A stretch of DNA of 64,000 nucleotides from Hymenobacter convexus (GCF_030580955.1 NZ_JAUQON010000001.1:434001-498000); one strand, 5' to 3'. Shown: positions 43,039 to 53,860, counted from the first letter of the stretch. The notes: generated from the sequence alone by a model not told the origin. Numbers and translations: made by a program.

Positions 43039-45406
43039 GATACCCGATAGCCAGATTAAATCGGCCGGTCTGGTTGTCGGGCGGACCGGTGGGCGTACTG
43101 AGCGGGAACGCATAATCGAAGCGGAGAACGAAGAACTGCACGTCGACGCGCAGGCCGGCACCGGCACCCACGGCCAGCTCTTTTAAAAAAGTGCTGGGCC
43201 GGAACTGGCCATTTTTGCCGTCGGGCTGGCCATCGGCGCCGAAGGTTTGGCGGCCCGGGTCGGGGTTGGCCAGCCAGATGTTGCCGGCGTCCAGAAACAG
43301 AGCGCCTTTCAGGTAGGGTACCAAGTCTTGGCGGTACTCTATGTTGCCTTCGAGGCGGATGTCGCCCACTTGGTCGTAGAAGCTGTTGAGGGTTTGCTCG
43401 CCGGTAGCGGGCTTGTAGGTGCCCGGGCCGATGCCGCGCGCAGCAAAAGCGCGCACGCTGTTGGGGCCGCCAATACCGTATTGCTTAGGGTAGGGCAGCA
43501 CGTCGGAGTTGCCGTAGGGCGTGCCGATGCCGGCCTGCAAGCGGGCCACAATGCGGTTGCCAGAAGTGGGGTTCTGGCTGATTCGGTAATACTCGCGCAT
43601 CTCCAAATCAAACTTGAGGTACTGGCTATACTCTTGTCCGCCAATGGTGTACTTGCCGTTGTCGTTCTTCTTGGCGCCCGAGGAGCTGACGATGCCCTGG
43701 GCCAGGTTGCCGCTGCCTTCTACCTGGCCGCTGAAGTAAATCTGCTGGCGGCGCTGTTCCAGCACCTGCTGGTTGTAGGTGTAGCGGTACGAGCTGGCCA
43801 GGATGAACTGCTGCTGGAAGGCGCTGCGCAAAAAGCTGCGTTCCGGCGAGTTCAGAATGGCGGTGAATACATCGGTAGGCGAAAACTGCACGTAGGTGAT
43901 GTCGATGGGGCGCACCTCCTGCTCGTTGGTAATCTTGGTCTTGAACGTGTAGCCGTAGTTGAGGTTGAAGAAGTTCTGGGTGAAGTAGTTGGCCCGCGTC
44001 ACGGCGCGCACACCCGCGCCGATGGTGGTACGCGGCTGAAAGTCGGAATTTGGCAGGTGGATGTCGAGCAACGGTAGGTGGGGCACCACGAGGCGCGGGA
44101 AAATCAGCTGCCCGTTTATGCCTAGCTCGTAGCTGGTGAGGCCCAGGGCGCCGTTGCCATTGCCGGACTGGGTTTCGGTGCTGGCCACCAGGTTCACCAG
44201 CAGCTGCTCGCCGCCGCGCAGGGCCGAGCGGTTGCGGAACGACACGTTCAGGCCCGGGCCGGTGAAGCCGTTGCTCTTGCTCACCAGCTGCAGGTCGGCC
44301 CGCAGGCTTTTCTTCTTGAGCTGGGTCATCCGCACGTCGGCATCGAGCCTTCCGCGGCCGGCCGAGTCGCCGGCTGCGGAAGGCAGAAAGCGGATTTCCA
44401 CGAATTTGAACGTGTTCAGGCTCATCAGGCGGCTGATGGTCTGGTCGCGGCGCTTGCGCCGGTACAGGCTGTCCGGGTACATGAAGGTGGCGTTGGTAAT
44501 GGCCTTGGCCTTAAATACCTTCTCGTCGGGGTAGTACTCGTATTTTTTGTACATCATCGGCTGCCGCGTGGTGGTATCGGTCAGCACGTAGCTGGTATTC
44601 AGTCGGATGCGTTTCAGCCAGTAAGGCCGGGTGGCTTTGGCCGGTGCCGAAGCCTTCACGCGCAGGTACACGTTGATTTTGTTGTTCAGCGTACTGTCAA
44701 CCTGAAACAGAATGTAGTCGGGGTTGAAATAGAAATAGCCGCTGTTCTTCAGGTCGTTGTCGATGCGGACCCGCTCAGCGGTGAAGGTGTTGAGGTTGTA
44801 GGCATCGCCAACTTTGAGCAAGGTGCCCGGCTGGGTGGCACGGATGTCCTTGTCAATCAGCGTGTCGCGGTCCGGGAAGAAAATCTTCTCGATGATGTAG
44901 GGTTTGCCCGTGGTGGCCGTGTAGTTCACCTGGGCGGTTTTGTCCTGGGTTTTCACCTCGTTGGTCACCACGCCTTTGAAAAAGCCGTTGTTGTAGAGGC
45001 GGTTGGTAATAAGGCCGCTGGTGGTCTTAATTTTTACGTCTTTCAACAGCACCGGCGGTTCGCCAAACTTGTCGGCCAGAAACTTGCCCAAGCCCTTTTT
45101 CTTGCCCTGGCCCTGCCCCCAGAAATACAGCTTGGGCCGCAAGCCCAGAAACGAAGCGTTGGGCTTGGGCGTGATGACAGATTCCAGCTCCGTTTGCAGG
45201 GCGCTTTGGTTCGGCAGCTTCTCAGGCGCCTTGATGGTGACTTTGCTGCCGGTGTAGAGCTTCTGGCCCTCGGGCACATACTTCAGGCCCGAGCAAGCGG
45301 AAAGCGCTAAAAACGAGGCGTAAAGCAGCAGCAACGGCCCGGTGAGCAGTTGCCGCCTGCTCGTTTTCGAGTCTTTGTGGGCTATATCGTATTCTCCAAT
45401 GCTCAT
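43031..45406 (-). CDS. tamL: Translocation and assembly module lipoprotein TamL (Omp85 family)
   Basis: 791-residue outer-membrane Omp85 protein of the Bacteroidota TamA-like type, predicted to insert proteins or lipids into the outer membrane with TamB. A lipoprotein signal LALSAC (Cys about 38) replaces the ordinary signal peptide of TamA. POTRA-like modules occupy about 45-330 (for example KLYTGSKVTIKAPEKLP). The C-terminal 16-strand barrel (about 370-791) has the surface-antigen text YGIGGPNSVRAFAARGIGPG, FLDAGNIWL, VGAGAGLRVDVQFFVLRFDYAFP and ends in Phe. The start lies 10 nt after the tamB stop, so the two genes form an operon. Its stop codon is buried in a terminator palindrome. Confidence 0.94.
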   Translation of the reverse strand: MSIGEYDIAHKDSKTSRRQLLTGPLLLLYASFLALSACSGLKYVPEGQKLYTGSKVTIKAPEKLPNQSALQTELESVITPKPNASFLGLRPKLYFWGQGQGKKKGLGKFLADKFGEPPVLLKDVKIKTTSGLITNRLYNNGFFKGVVTNEVKTQDKTAQVNYTATTGKPYIIEKIFFPDRDTLIDKDIRATQPGTLLKVGDAYNLNTFTAERVRIDNDLKNSGYFYFNPDYILFQVDSTLNNKINVYLRVKASAPAKATRPYWLKRIRLNTSYVLTDTTTRQPMMYKKYEYYPDEKVFKAKAITNATFMYPDSLYRRKRRDQTISRLMSLNTFKFVEIRFLPSAAGDSAGRGRLDADVRMTQLKKKSLRADLQLVSKSNGFTGPGLNVSFRNRSALRGGEQLLVNLVASTETQSGNGNGALGLTSYELGINGQLIFPRLVVPHLPLLDIHLPNSDFQPRTTIGAGVRAVTRANYFTQNFFNLNYGYTFKTKITNEQEVRPIDITYVQFSPTDVFTAILNSPERSFLRSAFQQQFILASSYRYTYNQQVLEQRRQQIYFSGQVEGSGNLAQGIVSSSGAKKNDNGKYTIGGQEYSQYLKFDLEMREYYRISQNPTSGNRIVARLQAGIGTPYGNSDVLPYPKQYGIGGPNSVRAFAARGIGPGTYKPATGEQTLNSFYDQVGDIRLEGNIEYRQDLVPYLKGALFLDAGNIWLANPDPGRQTFGADGQPDGKNGQFRPSTFLKELAVGAGAGLRVDVQFFVLRFDYAFPLSTPTGPPDNQTGRFNLAIGYPF

Positions 45407-45416
45407 GCTTGGTTCC

Positions 45417-48400
45417 TTATTTTTTCACGGCCCGCGTGGTGTCCATCCGTGCCGAGGGCTGGCTTTGCACGGAATCCTTCTCAGCCTGCTTGTCGGCTTT
45501 CGCGGCTTTTTTGTCGGCTTTGCGCTCGGCCTTGATGTCCTTGGGCACTTTCGAGAACAGCTCCTTCAAATCCTGGTAGTCGCGCTGGAACACGAGGGCG
45601 GCGCCGGTCCGGATAATCTGACCATCGATGTCCTCGTAGCTATTCTGGCGGAACACGCGCACCCGCAGGCGGTTGTCGGCCAGCACGCGGTACTCCAGGC
45701 TCACGTCGCCGGCCAGGTTGCTGGCACTGTTCTGACCCTGGGTCGCCTGAGTGCCCGAGCCGCCGCTCAGGTTGATGTCGGTGCCCACGCGCACGGTGAG
45801 ACGGTTGTTGAACAGCTGGCGGCGCAGGGCCACGTTCAGGTCGGTGCGGCTGCCCTGGCTGCCGTCGGCGCCGTAAGCGGCTTGGTTGGTCACGCCCAGG
45901 TCGAGGCCCAGGCCCGAGAGGTACTTGCCGGTCAGGTTGTTGAGCTGGTCGGTGAGCACGGCGCTGGCGCTGCCGCGCAGCTGCGTGGCCACCAGGCCTT
46001 CGCCGCTGCTGGTCTGGAAGGGGTTTTGCGCCACAAACCGGCCCAGAATCAGCAATGAAAACACCTGCTTGCTCAGCTCCGACGTCTGGTTGGGCTGGCG
46101 CAGCTGGGCCAGCTTGGCTTCTACCTGCCCGCCGAGGGCACCGCGCTGGTTCTCGGGCAGCGTAATATCGAAGCCAATGGTGGGCTTGCTGAGCTGGTCG
46201 GTCACTTTCAGCAGCACGTTAAACGGCAGGCGGTTGCGCGATACCGTGGCGCTAGTCAGGTCGTCGGTGCCCTGGCCGGCCAGCAGCTCGGCCGGTGCGG
46301 CCTGTACTTTGTAGATGGCCGTGAGGTCGAGCGTGGCATTATAGGGGTCACCGTCCCAGGTGATGGACGAGCCGCGGCTGAGGATAAAATCGCGCTGGGC
46401 CAGGTTATAGAGCGACATGTGGTACTGCCCGCGCGCCACGTCCAGCCGGCCGCTCAGCGAGATGGTGCCGTCGGGCGCGATGTTGGTGTTGAGCGTGCCG
46501 GCGGCCCGCACCTTCAGGTTGTCGCCGCTGGCCGGGTCGATGACGATGGTGAACGGCGTGCGGTTGGTGATGGTAACCACGGCCGTGATGTCGTAGCCCG
46601 TGGCGTTCACCTTCGTGGTATCCACGGCCACCTTGCGGGCCAGCATGGTATCGAGCGGGGCACTCTTGTCAATGAATTCAACGATGCCCGTGCGCTCCTG
46701 GGTGGTGGGGGTGGCCGCCGGGGATTCCACCGTCAGGTTGGAGCCGTCCACCACCGTCACGCGGGTGTCGATTTTGATGAGGTCGACCGGCCCGGTCAGG
46801 CGCGTTTCCGAATCAAGCACCAGGCGGCCGTAAAACAGCTCGTTGTTTTCGCGGGTGCTGCGCACGGCCAGGAAGTTGTTGGTCGTGGCCCGCATGTCGA
46901 AGGAATAATTCACAAAGTCCTTGCTCAGCAGGTAGCCGTTGATAACGGCTTTGTTCGAAGCCGAATCCAACACCGTGAAGTTGTTGAAGGCAATGCCCCG
47001 GTCATCAAACGTGAGCGCCTGATTGGGCAGCCGGAAGGGCGAGCCCAGCTGCGGCACAATGAACCCGGCATCGTCCGAGGTATTGAGCGTGCCGCGCACA
47101 ATGGGGGCGGAGGGCGCGCCCGTCACCGTCAGCTGCCCGCGGATGTAACCCGTGGCGCTGCGCACCTGCCCCACCGAGAAGGGCTCCACCAGTTTCAGGT
47201 TGAGACGGTTGGCGTCCACCGTCAGGTTGAGCGGGGCGGCGCTGGTGGCCAGGTAGGTGCCTGTCACGTGTACGTCGTTGCCGGCGCCGCCCACGGTGCC
47301 GGCCGCCCCGCCGGTCAGGCGGGCGTCGATGTCGTAGCGGCCCGCGCTGGGGTTGGTGGCATTAAAGGCAATGTCGCCGATGGATGCTTTCTGGAACACC
47401 AGGTTTTTGATGGTGGCATCGGCCGTGAAGGCCTGATTGGGCTTGCCCAGGTTGTCGATGCGGGCCGTGCCGTTGAGTTGCCCGGCCACCAGCGAATCCT
47501 GCTGCTGCACGATTTTGGCCAGCTCGGCCAGCTCGAAATTGGTGAACGTGACGCCCAGCGGCGAGGTGGGCACCTGCGGGTTCTGGCTTTGCAGGGCCAG
47601 GGTGCTTCGGCCGTTGGTCAGGTTCAGGCCATCGGCCACCACGGCGCCGCTGGGGTAATAGCGCACGAAGTTGTTGGCGCCGGCCGTCCAGTTTTCGTAA
47701 TTAATCACCTGCTCCGGCGCAGCCTGGAACTCATACACCACGCTGCTATTTTTGCCGCCGCCCTGCACCAGGGCCTGCAAGGTGCCGGCCACCGCCAGCC
47801 GTTCCCGGTTGGCCGAGTCGCCCAGAATGGCCACGCGGGTGAATAGCTTGTTGTTGGCTACGTTGCCCACGATGCTGGGCCGACGCAGCCGCAGCGTGGT
47901 GTCCTGCGCGGCCTGGGCCAGGCGCAGGCCGTAGTCCAGCTTGGCGGGGTCCGAATCCACGTTCAGGCGCAGCGAATCGAGCCGGTAGTTGTTGTACTGA
48001 ATGAGCGTGATGCTGGTGTTGGCCGTGAGGCGGGCGGCCTGCCGCGAGTAGTCGCCGGCCAGCGTGAAGGGCGAAATCTTCTTCAGGCCCGGTACCAGCT
48101 TGGTGGCCAGCTTGGGGTCTTTCAGCCTGAGCGAGTAGGTGAAGTGCCGGTCGGCCGCGCTGGGCACGTATTTCACGCCGGGTACATCGAAGTAGCGGTC
48201 CAAGTGCTGTTGCAGCTCCGTGGCGATGTCGCCGAGATGCACGTTGCCATCGAGGTTCACATTGGCAATGTCAGAAGTGATGACGGCCGTGGTGCGGGTG
48301 GCCGTCTGCACAATGCGGCCGTTGAGCGAGTCGAGCGGGAAGGGCTGGTTGTCGCGCACGATGACGATGTTACGGCCGCTGAAGGTGCCATTCAGCGTAT

Positions 48401-50672
48401 TCAGGCTGGAGCCGCGCAGGTTGGCCACCAGGTTGCCCTGCACGCGTAGGTCGCCGCCGGTATAGAAGCCCAAGGCCGTGAGGTTGGCGCCGCGCAGGTT
48501 CAGCTTGGTCACTTCATAAGTGGGGTTGCGCGGGTCGCGCAGGTTCACCACGGCGCTCAGGTCGAGGTTTAGATTGGGGTCGTTTTTGCTGCTGGCGTTG
48601 ATGACGTAGCGGTTGCGGTCAAGGTCCACCGTCGCGGCCACGCCTTTGTAGGTGTAGCCGTTGTAGCGGGCGCTCTGCACGTTGGCGCGCACTTGGCCCA
48701 CCAGCGTGCCGGGGTCTTTCAGGTCGCCGGTGGCGTTGATGCGGCCCGTGGCCGTGACGCGGCCAATAGTCGGGTCTTTCAGCAGCTTGCCAAAATCGAA
48801 CCCGCCCACCGCGAAGGTGCCTACCAGCGGTTGCCGCCCGTTGGCCTGCGCCGCCCCCAGCCGCCCGCTGAACGCCAGGTTGCCGTAGGAGCTGCGCAGC
48901 TTCAGGTTCGTATCAAACGCCAGCGTTGTCGGCCGTCCTTTGAAGGTGCCGCTCACCGCCACCGTGGGCGGAATGCTGATGTTGTTCGGAATACTGCCCT
49001 TGGGCGCCAAGCTGAGAATGTCGGCCCGCGTGGTGTGGAAATCCTGAATATCGAGGTCGGCATACAGCCGCGCGTCGGTATTGGGCAGGCCCTGAATCCG
49101 GCCGCGCCGCGCCTTGAGCACCGTGTTGCGCAAGCCCACAAACTCCAGGTTGCGCACCGTGAAATCACCCACGCGGCCCGCAATCTGCCCGTTGAGCAGC
49201 ACCGATTGGTTCGGCCCGGTATTGAAAGGGGAGGTGCCAGCCAGGTCCGGCGCCAGGTATAGAATGTCGCGGAAGCCGAGCCGCACGTCGCGCAAATCGC
49301 CTTCAATCTTCAAATCCGGCAGTTTCTTCACGTCGCCCAGCGCGGCCAGGCTCTCGTAGCCAATGGCCAGCGTGCGCCGGATGCGGGTGTGCGGCGTCAC
49401 CAAATCGAGGCTGTCGAGGCGGATTTGCACCGAGTCGTACACCACGTTGGCCTTCCACGAATCGACCCGAAAGCCGCTTTTCTCCTGCCCGGCCAGGTTA
49501 TCGACCTTGCCCGTGGTGCGGTTTTCCGAATAGCTCAGGTCGTGCGTGTTCAGCACGAGGTTGGTAAAATCGAGGTGGTTGTAGTCGAGCGCCGGAATGC
49601 GCGTGCGCTGCTGAGGCTGGTTGAAATTGTCGAACTTCACTGCCAGCCCGCTGATGTCGGACTCGTCGAGCAGCACGCGCCAGCCGGGCGCAGCAGCGGT
49701 TTGGCCGGTGGCGGCTTTGGCCTGGTCAGTAGCCTCATCCAGCTTGCGCACGGCCTCGGCGGGGTTCACCACGCGCTCTTCCACGGGCACCTGCTCGTTT
49801 TGTGCGTAGGCGAAGGTGGTGTTTTTGAGGGTGAGCTTGCCCAGGCTCACGCGCTGCCGCTGCAGGTCGATGTCTTTGGCAGTGATGTCGGCCAGGCCGA
49901 TTTTGGTGTTGATGTACTGCGCCGCCGGGTCGTTTTTGTAAGTGAACTGCACGCTGTCGAGCGTGGCCCGGTTCAGGCCCAGTTGTAAGGTGAGAGGCTC
50001 GGTAGGGCCGGGGCTTTCAACTTCCGGCGCCGTTTTCGTCTGCGTGATGCTGATGGCCGAGCGGCGCAAAGCGGCGTTATCCACCTTGTAGATGGAGTTG
50101 TCCACATCCACCTCGTCCATGTTGGCCGTGAACTCGCCGATGCGCGCCCGAATATCGGAGCCGGTTATCTGGTCGTTTTGAGTGAAGTAAATATTGGTGA
50201 GCCGGGCCTTGCCGATGTCGTATTTCAGGCCCGAGGACGTGGTATCGACCGGCGCGGTGGGGTCGGTGAAAGCATCGATGATGAAATCGTAATTGTTCAC
50301 CGAATCGGGCTCGGTGCGCGTGAGGCGCACGCGGCCGTCGTTCAACTCCACGTTCGAAACATTGACCTGGCTGTGCAGCAGCGCCCAGATGTCGACATCG
50401 ACGCCGAGGTGGCCCACCGACAGCAGCGTGTCGCGCTTCTGGTCTTCGAGGTACACGCCGTCGAGGTTGATGGCGTGGCGGAAGTCCGTCCGAAACTTGC
50501 CGATTCGTACCTCCGTGTTCAGCTTGCCGCGCAGGTAGCTTTCGGCTTTCTTGGCCACAAAATCCTGGCCGGCGTCGAATTGCAGAAATACCACCACCGC
50601 GATAACGAGCAGCAGCACGAGGGCAATTAACCCAAGTAATCCGTAAAGGGCACGACGCAGAAAAGTGGACAA
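45417..50672 (-). CDS. tamB: Translocation/assembly module protein TamB
   Basis: 1751 residues. An N-terminal inner-membrane helix (about 10-32) is followed by a very long periplasm-spanning part made of repeated beta strands, the hydrophobic-groove architecture of the AsmA/TamB superfamily that can carry lipids or barrel substrates between membranes. The conserved DUF490/TamB C-terminal domain (about 1350-1700) includes SLSGRLDVARGQYHMSLYNL, PTIGFDITLPE and LSGLGLDLGVTNQA. It ends in a Lys/Ala/Asp-rich tail (about 1705-1751) with repeated KADKKAAK-like units. It is the first gene of the tamB-tamL operon. Its length is larger than E. coli TamB (about 1260), as usual in Bacteroidota. Confidence 0.95.
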   Translation of the reverse strand: MSTFLRRALYGLLGLIALVLLLVIAVVVFLQFDAGQDFVAKKAESYLRGKLNTEVRIGKFRTDFRHAINLDGVYLEDQKRDTLLSVGHLGVDVDIWALLHSQVNVSNVELNDGRVRLTRTEPDSVNNYDFIIDAFTDPTAPVDTTSSGLKYDIGKARLTNIYFTQNDQITGSDIRARIGEFTANMDEVDVDNSIYKVDNAALRRSAISITQTKTAPEVESPGPTEPLTLQLGLNRATLDSVQFTYKNDPAAQYINTKIGLADITAKDIDLQRQRVSLGKLTLKNTTFAYAQNEQVPVEERVVNPAEAVRKLDEATDQAKAATGQTAAAPGWRVLLDESDISGLAVKFDNFNQPQQRTRIPALDYNHLDFTNLVLNTHDLSYSENRTTGKVDNLAGQEKSGFRVDSWKANVVYDSVQIRLDSLDLVTPHTRIRRTLAIGYESLAALGDVKKLPDLKIEGDLRDVRLGFRDILYLAPDLAGTSPFNTGPNQSVLLNGQIAGRVGDFTVRNLEFVGLRNTVLKARRGRIQGLPNTDARLYADLDIQDFHTTRADILSLAPKGSIPNNISIPPTVAVSGTFKGRPTTLAFDTNLKLRSSYGNLAFSGRLGAAQANGRQPLVGTFAVGGFDFGKLLKDPTIGRVTATGRINATGDLKDPGTLVGQVRANVQSARYNGYTYKGVAATVDLDRNRYVINASSKNDPNLNLDLSAVVNLRDPRNPTYEVTKLNLRGANLTALGFYTGGDLRVQGNLVANLRGSSLNTLNGTFSGRNIVIVRDNQPFPLDSLNGRIVQTATRTTAVITSDIANVNLDGNVHLGDIATELQQHLDRYFDVPGVKYVPSAADRHFTYSLRLKDPKLATKLVPGLKKISPFTLAGDYSRQAARLTANTSITLIQYNNYRLDSLRLNVDSDPAKLDYGLRLAQAAQDTTLRLRRPSIVGNVANNKLFTRVAILGDSANRERLAVAGTLQALVQGGGKNSSVVYEFQAAPEQVINYENWTAGANNFVRYYPSGAVVADGLNLTNGRSTLALQSQNPQVPTSPLGVTFTNFELAELAKIVQQQDSLVAGQLNGTARIDNLGKPNQAFTADATIKNLVFQKASIGDIAFNATNPSAGRYDIDARLTGGAAGTVGGAGNDVHVTGTYLATSAAPLNLTVDANRLNLKLVEPFSVGQVRSATGYIRGQLTVTGAPSAPIVRGTLNTSDDAGFIVPQLGSPFRLPNQALTFDDRGIAFNNFTVLDSASNKAVINGYLLSKDFVNYSFDMRATTNNFLAVRSTRENNELFYGRLVLDSETRLTGPVDLIKIDTRVTVVDGSNLTVESPAATPTTQERTGIVEFIDKSAPLDTMLARKVAVDTTKVNATGYDITAVVTITNRTPFTIVIDPASGDNLKVRAAGTLNTNIAPDGTISLSGRLDVARGQYHMSLYNLAQRDFILSRGSSITWDGDPYNATLDLTAIYKVQAAPAELLAGQGTDDLTSATVSRNRLPFNVLLKVTDQLSKPTIGFDITLPENQRGALGGQVEAKLAQLRQPNQTSELSKQVFSLLILGRFVAQNPFQTSSGEGLVATQLRGSASAVLTDQLNNLTGKYLSGLGLDLGVTNQAAYGADGSQGSRTDLNVALRRQLFNNRLTVRVGTDINLSGGSGTQATQGQNSASNLAGDVSLEYRVLADNRLRVRVFRQNSYEDIDGQIIRTGAALVFQRDYQDLKELFSKVPKDIKAERKADKKAAKADKQAEKDSVQSQPSARMDTTRAVKK

Positions 50673-50970
50673 AGCAGGACGGGATTAGCAGCAACACAAA
50701 GCAAGGCAGCCATTCCAAACGGAAAACCGTACGCCGGGGTTGGAAACCGGAGCTGTGCTTCTGAAAAGAAAGTAGAATGAGCGACAGAGAATCCGGGCCA
50801 ACAAGTCCGCCATGCGGCGTTTGTTGGAGCTTCTCCGCCACACAGGTAGTTCAATCGATTGCACAAAAGCAGCCGCCTTACTCCAACCTCCTCCGCACGA
50901 CGAGCTTTCATTCCTTATTTCTCATGGAGTCGGGCCTTATCTTTCGACCCGAAATCCCACCAAGTTCCCC

Positions 50971-53787
50971 ATGACACTACGTTTTTCTCTTCCTTATCGC
51001 ACGGTGCTGGGCCAGCGGCTGGCCGTGTGCGGCTCGCGCCCGGAACTGGGCAACTGGCAGCTGGCCGGCGCGGCCCTGATGCACTACGACGAAGCCACCA
51101 CCTGCTGGCGCCTCGACCTGGAGGTGCCCGATGCCGCCGGCACCCTTACCTATAAGTACGTGCTGCTGGACGCCAACACCGGCAGCCAGCACTGGGAATA
51201 CGGCCCCAACCGCAGCCTTGCCTACGACCCCGCCCGCACCCAGGCCGTGCGCCTGGCCGACTACTGGCGCGCCCCCGCCCAGCCCGAAAACGAGTTGCTA
51301 ACCGCCGCCTTCACCAAGGCCCTGTTCCGTCGCCCCAGCCGGGCCACGCTGCCGGAAGCGACGGCTCCGAAAGCCAAAAAAGCCCCGGCCAAAGGCTCTA
51401 AAGCTGCCAAAGCCACGGCCGAAGCGTCGCCGGTGCCCACCGGCAGCCCGGAAACTACCGTAGCCCCCGCCGCTGGCGAAACCGTCTTCCAACTGGTGGC
51501 ACCCCGCGTGGCGCCGCACTTGGGGCTCTGCATCCTCGGCTCCGACCCTGCGCTGGGCGCCTGGGACAACACCAAAGCTTTGGTGCTGTCGGATACCGAC
51601 TACCCGACCTGGAGCGGCCGCTTCAAGCTGCAAAACCCCGGCGAGGACTGCCACTATAAATACGCCATGTGGGATGCCGCCGCCGGCCACGCCCTCGACA
51701 TGGAAGGCGGCGACAACCGCGTGGTGCCCGCCACGCAAGACGCCACCGCCGCCCGCGTCTTCAACGACGAAGGCTACCGCTACGCCACGGCCTGGCGCGG
51801 GGCCGGGGTGGCGCTGCCCGTGTTTGCCATGCGTTCGGAGAATGGCTTTGGGGTAGGGGAGTTCTCCGATTTGAAGTTGCTGACCGACTGGGCCGTGCAA
51901 ACCGGCCTGCAACTGGTCCAGATTCTGCCCATCAACGACACCACGGCCACGCATACCTGGGTCGATTCGTACCCGTACGCGGCTATTTCGGTGTTTGCGC
52001 TGCACCCGCAGTTCATCCATCTCGAAGGCATTGCCGCGCTCAAGGACAAGAAAGCCGCCAAGGAGCTGGCCCAGCTCAAGCAGGAATTCAACACCAAGGA
52101 TTTCGTGGACTACGAGCCGGTGATGAACGCCAAATGGAAGTTTCTGAAGCTGCTCTATAAGCAGGAGAAGCAGGCTTTCCTGGCCGATGCCGGCTACCGC
52201 GAATTTTACGCCAGCCAAGCCGAATGGCTGGTGCCCTACGCGGCCTTCTCGGCCCTGCGCGACCGGTTTGGCACCGCCGATTTCCAGCAGTGGCCCGCCG
52301 AGTTCCGCCGCCCGCAAAACCTGGAAGCCCTCACCGCCGAGACGGCACCCGACTACGACGAGTACGGCCTGTTCTTCTTCGTGCAGTACCACCTCGACAA
52401 GCAACTGCTGGCCGCCGTAGACTACGCCCGTTCGAAAGGGGTGGTGCTGAAGGGCGACCTGCCCATCGGCATCTACCGCCACTCGGTGGATGCCTGGACG
52501 CAGCCCGAGCTCTACCACATGAACGCCCAGGCCGGCGCCCCGCCGGACGATTTCTCCACCACCGGCCAGAACTGGCGCTTCCCCACCTACAACTGGGAGC
52601 GCATGGCCGAGGACGACTACAAGTGGTGGAAGCAGCGCATGGGCCACCTCGCCCGCTACTTCGACACGCTGCGCATCGACCACATCCTGGGTTTCTTCCG
52701 CATCTGGGAAATGCCGATTGAGTCGGTGGAAGGGCTGCTGGGCCACTTCTCGCCCGCTCTGCCGCTGCACCGCCACGAGATTGAGCGCCGCCTCGGCTGG
52801 TTCGACTACTCGCGCCTGTGCGAGCCCTACATCCGCTGGCACATGCTGCAGGACATCTTCCAGGGCGAAGCGCAACAGGTGTTCGACGAGTACATGTACG
52901 ATGCCAGCTACGGCCGCATTCACCTGAATGAAAACGTCGACGACCAGCGCAAAATCGAAGCCTACATCGCCCAGAAAATAGCCGACTACCCCGAGCACAC
53001 CGAGTACTTCCAGTGGCTGCAAACCGGCCTCTTCAAGCTGGTGAATGAGGTGCTGTTTGTGCCGGCCGGCAACGACTTCTACCACCCACGCATCACGCTC
53101 AACAAGAGCTACTCCTTCCGCGAGCTGGACAACGACGAGGACCGTCGCCGCCTCTACGACGACATTTACATCGACTTCTTCTTCCGCCGCCACGAAGAAT
53201 TCTGGCGCCAGCAGGGCCTCGTGAAGCTGCCACCCGTGCGCTACGCCACCGATATGCTCATCTGCGGCGAAGACCTGGGCATGGTGCCCGCCTCGGTGCC
53301 CGGCGTGATGAAGGAACTGGGCATTCTGGGCCTCAACATCCAGCGCATGCCCTCGAACCCCGCCACCGAGTTCGGCCACCCCGACGCGGCGCCCTACCTG
53401 AGCGTGGTGACAACCAGCAGCCACGACATGAGCACCGTGCGCGGCTGGTGGGAGGAGGACCGGGTGCGCACCCAGCGCTTCTTCGAAACCATGCTGGGCC
53501 ACTGGCGCGAGGTGGCGCCCTTCTACTGCGAGCCTTGGGTGGCGCGCGAAATCCTGGTGCAACACCTGCACTCGCCGGCCATGTGGGCCATTTTCCCGCT
53601 CCAGGACCTGCTGGCCATCGACAGCCACCTGCGCCGCGCTAACCCGCACGACGAGCAAATCAACGTGCCCAGCAACCCCACGCACTTCTGGAAGTACCGC
53701 CTGCACCTGCCCCTGGAGGAATTGGTGGAGGCCGTGGGCTTCAATGAGCCGTTGCACCAGCTGGTGGCAGCCAGCGGGCGGGCATAG
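50971..53787 (+). CDS. malQ: 4-alpha-glucanotransferase, DPE2 type with two CBM20 domains
   Basis: 938 residues from ATG 50971 (MTLRFSLPYRTVLGQ); the longer frame adds a region without homology. Two starch-binding CBM20 modules (about 1-105 and 175-270) are joined by an Ala/Lys/Pro-rich linker (about 120-170). The GH77 domain then starts at about 285 (FAMRSENGFGVGEFSDLKLL). Catalytic text is LRIDHILGFFRIWEMP with nucleophile D570, and ICGEDLGMVPASV with acid/base E767. TTSSHDMSTVRGWW carries the third conserved Asp. This two-CBM20 layout is that of plant DPE2 and several bacterial homologues, which transfer glucose from maltose to glycans. No signal peptide, so it is cytoplasmic. It works downstream of maltose/maltodextrin uptake. 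Confidence 0.96.
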   Translation: MTLRFSLPYRTVLGQRLAVCGSRPELGNWQLAGAALMHYDEATTCWRLDLEVPDAAGTLTYKYVLLDANTGSQHWEYGPNRSLAYDPARTQAVRLADYWRAPAQPENELLTAAFTKALFRRPSRATLPEATAPKAKKAPAKGSKAAKATAEASPVPTGSPETTVAPAAGETVFQLVAPRVAPHLGLCILGSDPALGAWDNTKALVLSDTDYPTWSGRFKLQNPGEDCHYKYAMWDAAAGHALDMEGGDNRVVPATQDATAARVFNDEGYRYATAWRGAGVALPVFAMRSENGFGVGEFSDLKLLTDWAVQTGLQLVQILPINDTTATHTWVDSYPYAAISVFALHPQFIHLEGIAALKDKKAAKELAQLKQEFNTKDFVDYEPVMNAKWKFLKLLYKQEKQAFLADAGYREFYASQAEWLVPYAAFSALRDRFGTADFQQWPAEFRRPQNLEALTAETAPDYDEYGLFFFVQYHLDKQLLAAVDYARSKGVVLKGDLPIGIYRHSVDAWTQPELYHMNAQAGAPPDDFSTTGQNWRFPTYNWERMAEDDYKWWKQRMGHLARYFDTLRIDHILGFFRIWEMPIESVEGLLGHFSPALPLHRHEIERRLGWFDYSRLCEPYIRWHMLQDIFQGEAQQVFDEYMYDASYGRIHLNENVDDQRKIEAYIAQKIADYPEHTEYFQWLQTGLFKLVNEVLFVPAGNDFYHPRITLNKSYSFRELDNDEDRRRLYDDIYIDFFFRRHEEFWRQQGLVKLPPVRYATDMLICGEDLGMVPASVPGVMKELGILGLNIQRMPSNPATEFGHPDAAPYLSVVTTSSHDMSTVRGWWEEDRVRTQRFFETMLGHWREVAPFYCEPWVAREILVQHLHSPAMWAIFPLQDLLAIDSHLRRANPHDEQINVPSNPTHFWKYRLHLPLEELVEAVGFNEPLHQLVAASGRA

Positions 53788-53818
53788 TTTATCCACTTAG
53801 TTAACTAGCATCGCCTTA

Positions 53819-53860
53819 GCGGGCGGGTAACCAGATTGGTGGTTGCCCGCCCGCTTTTTT
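53819..53860 (+). terminator. malQ terminator
   Basis: AGCGGGCGGGTAACC-agattggt-GGTTGCCCGCCCGCT followed by TTTTT. Confidence 0.9.

Noticed and set aside
50777..50974. 65-codon frame before malQ
   Set aside because: It ends inside the malQ start region, shows no homology, and probably covers divergent promoters.
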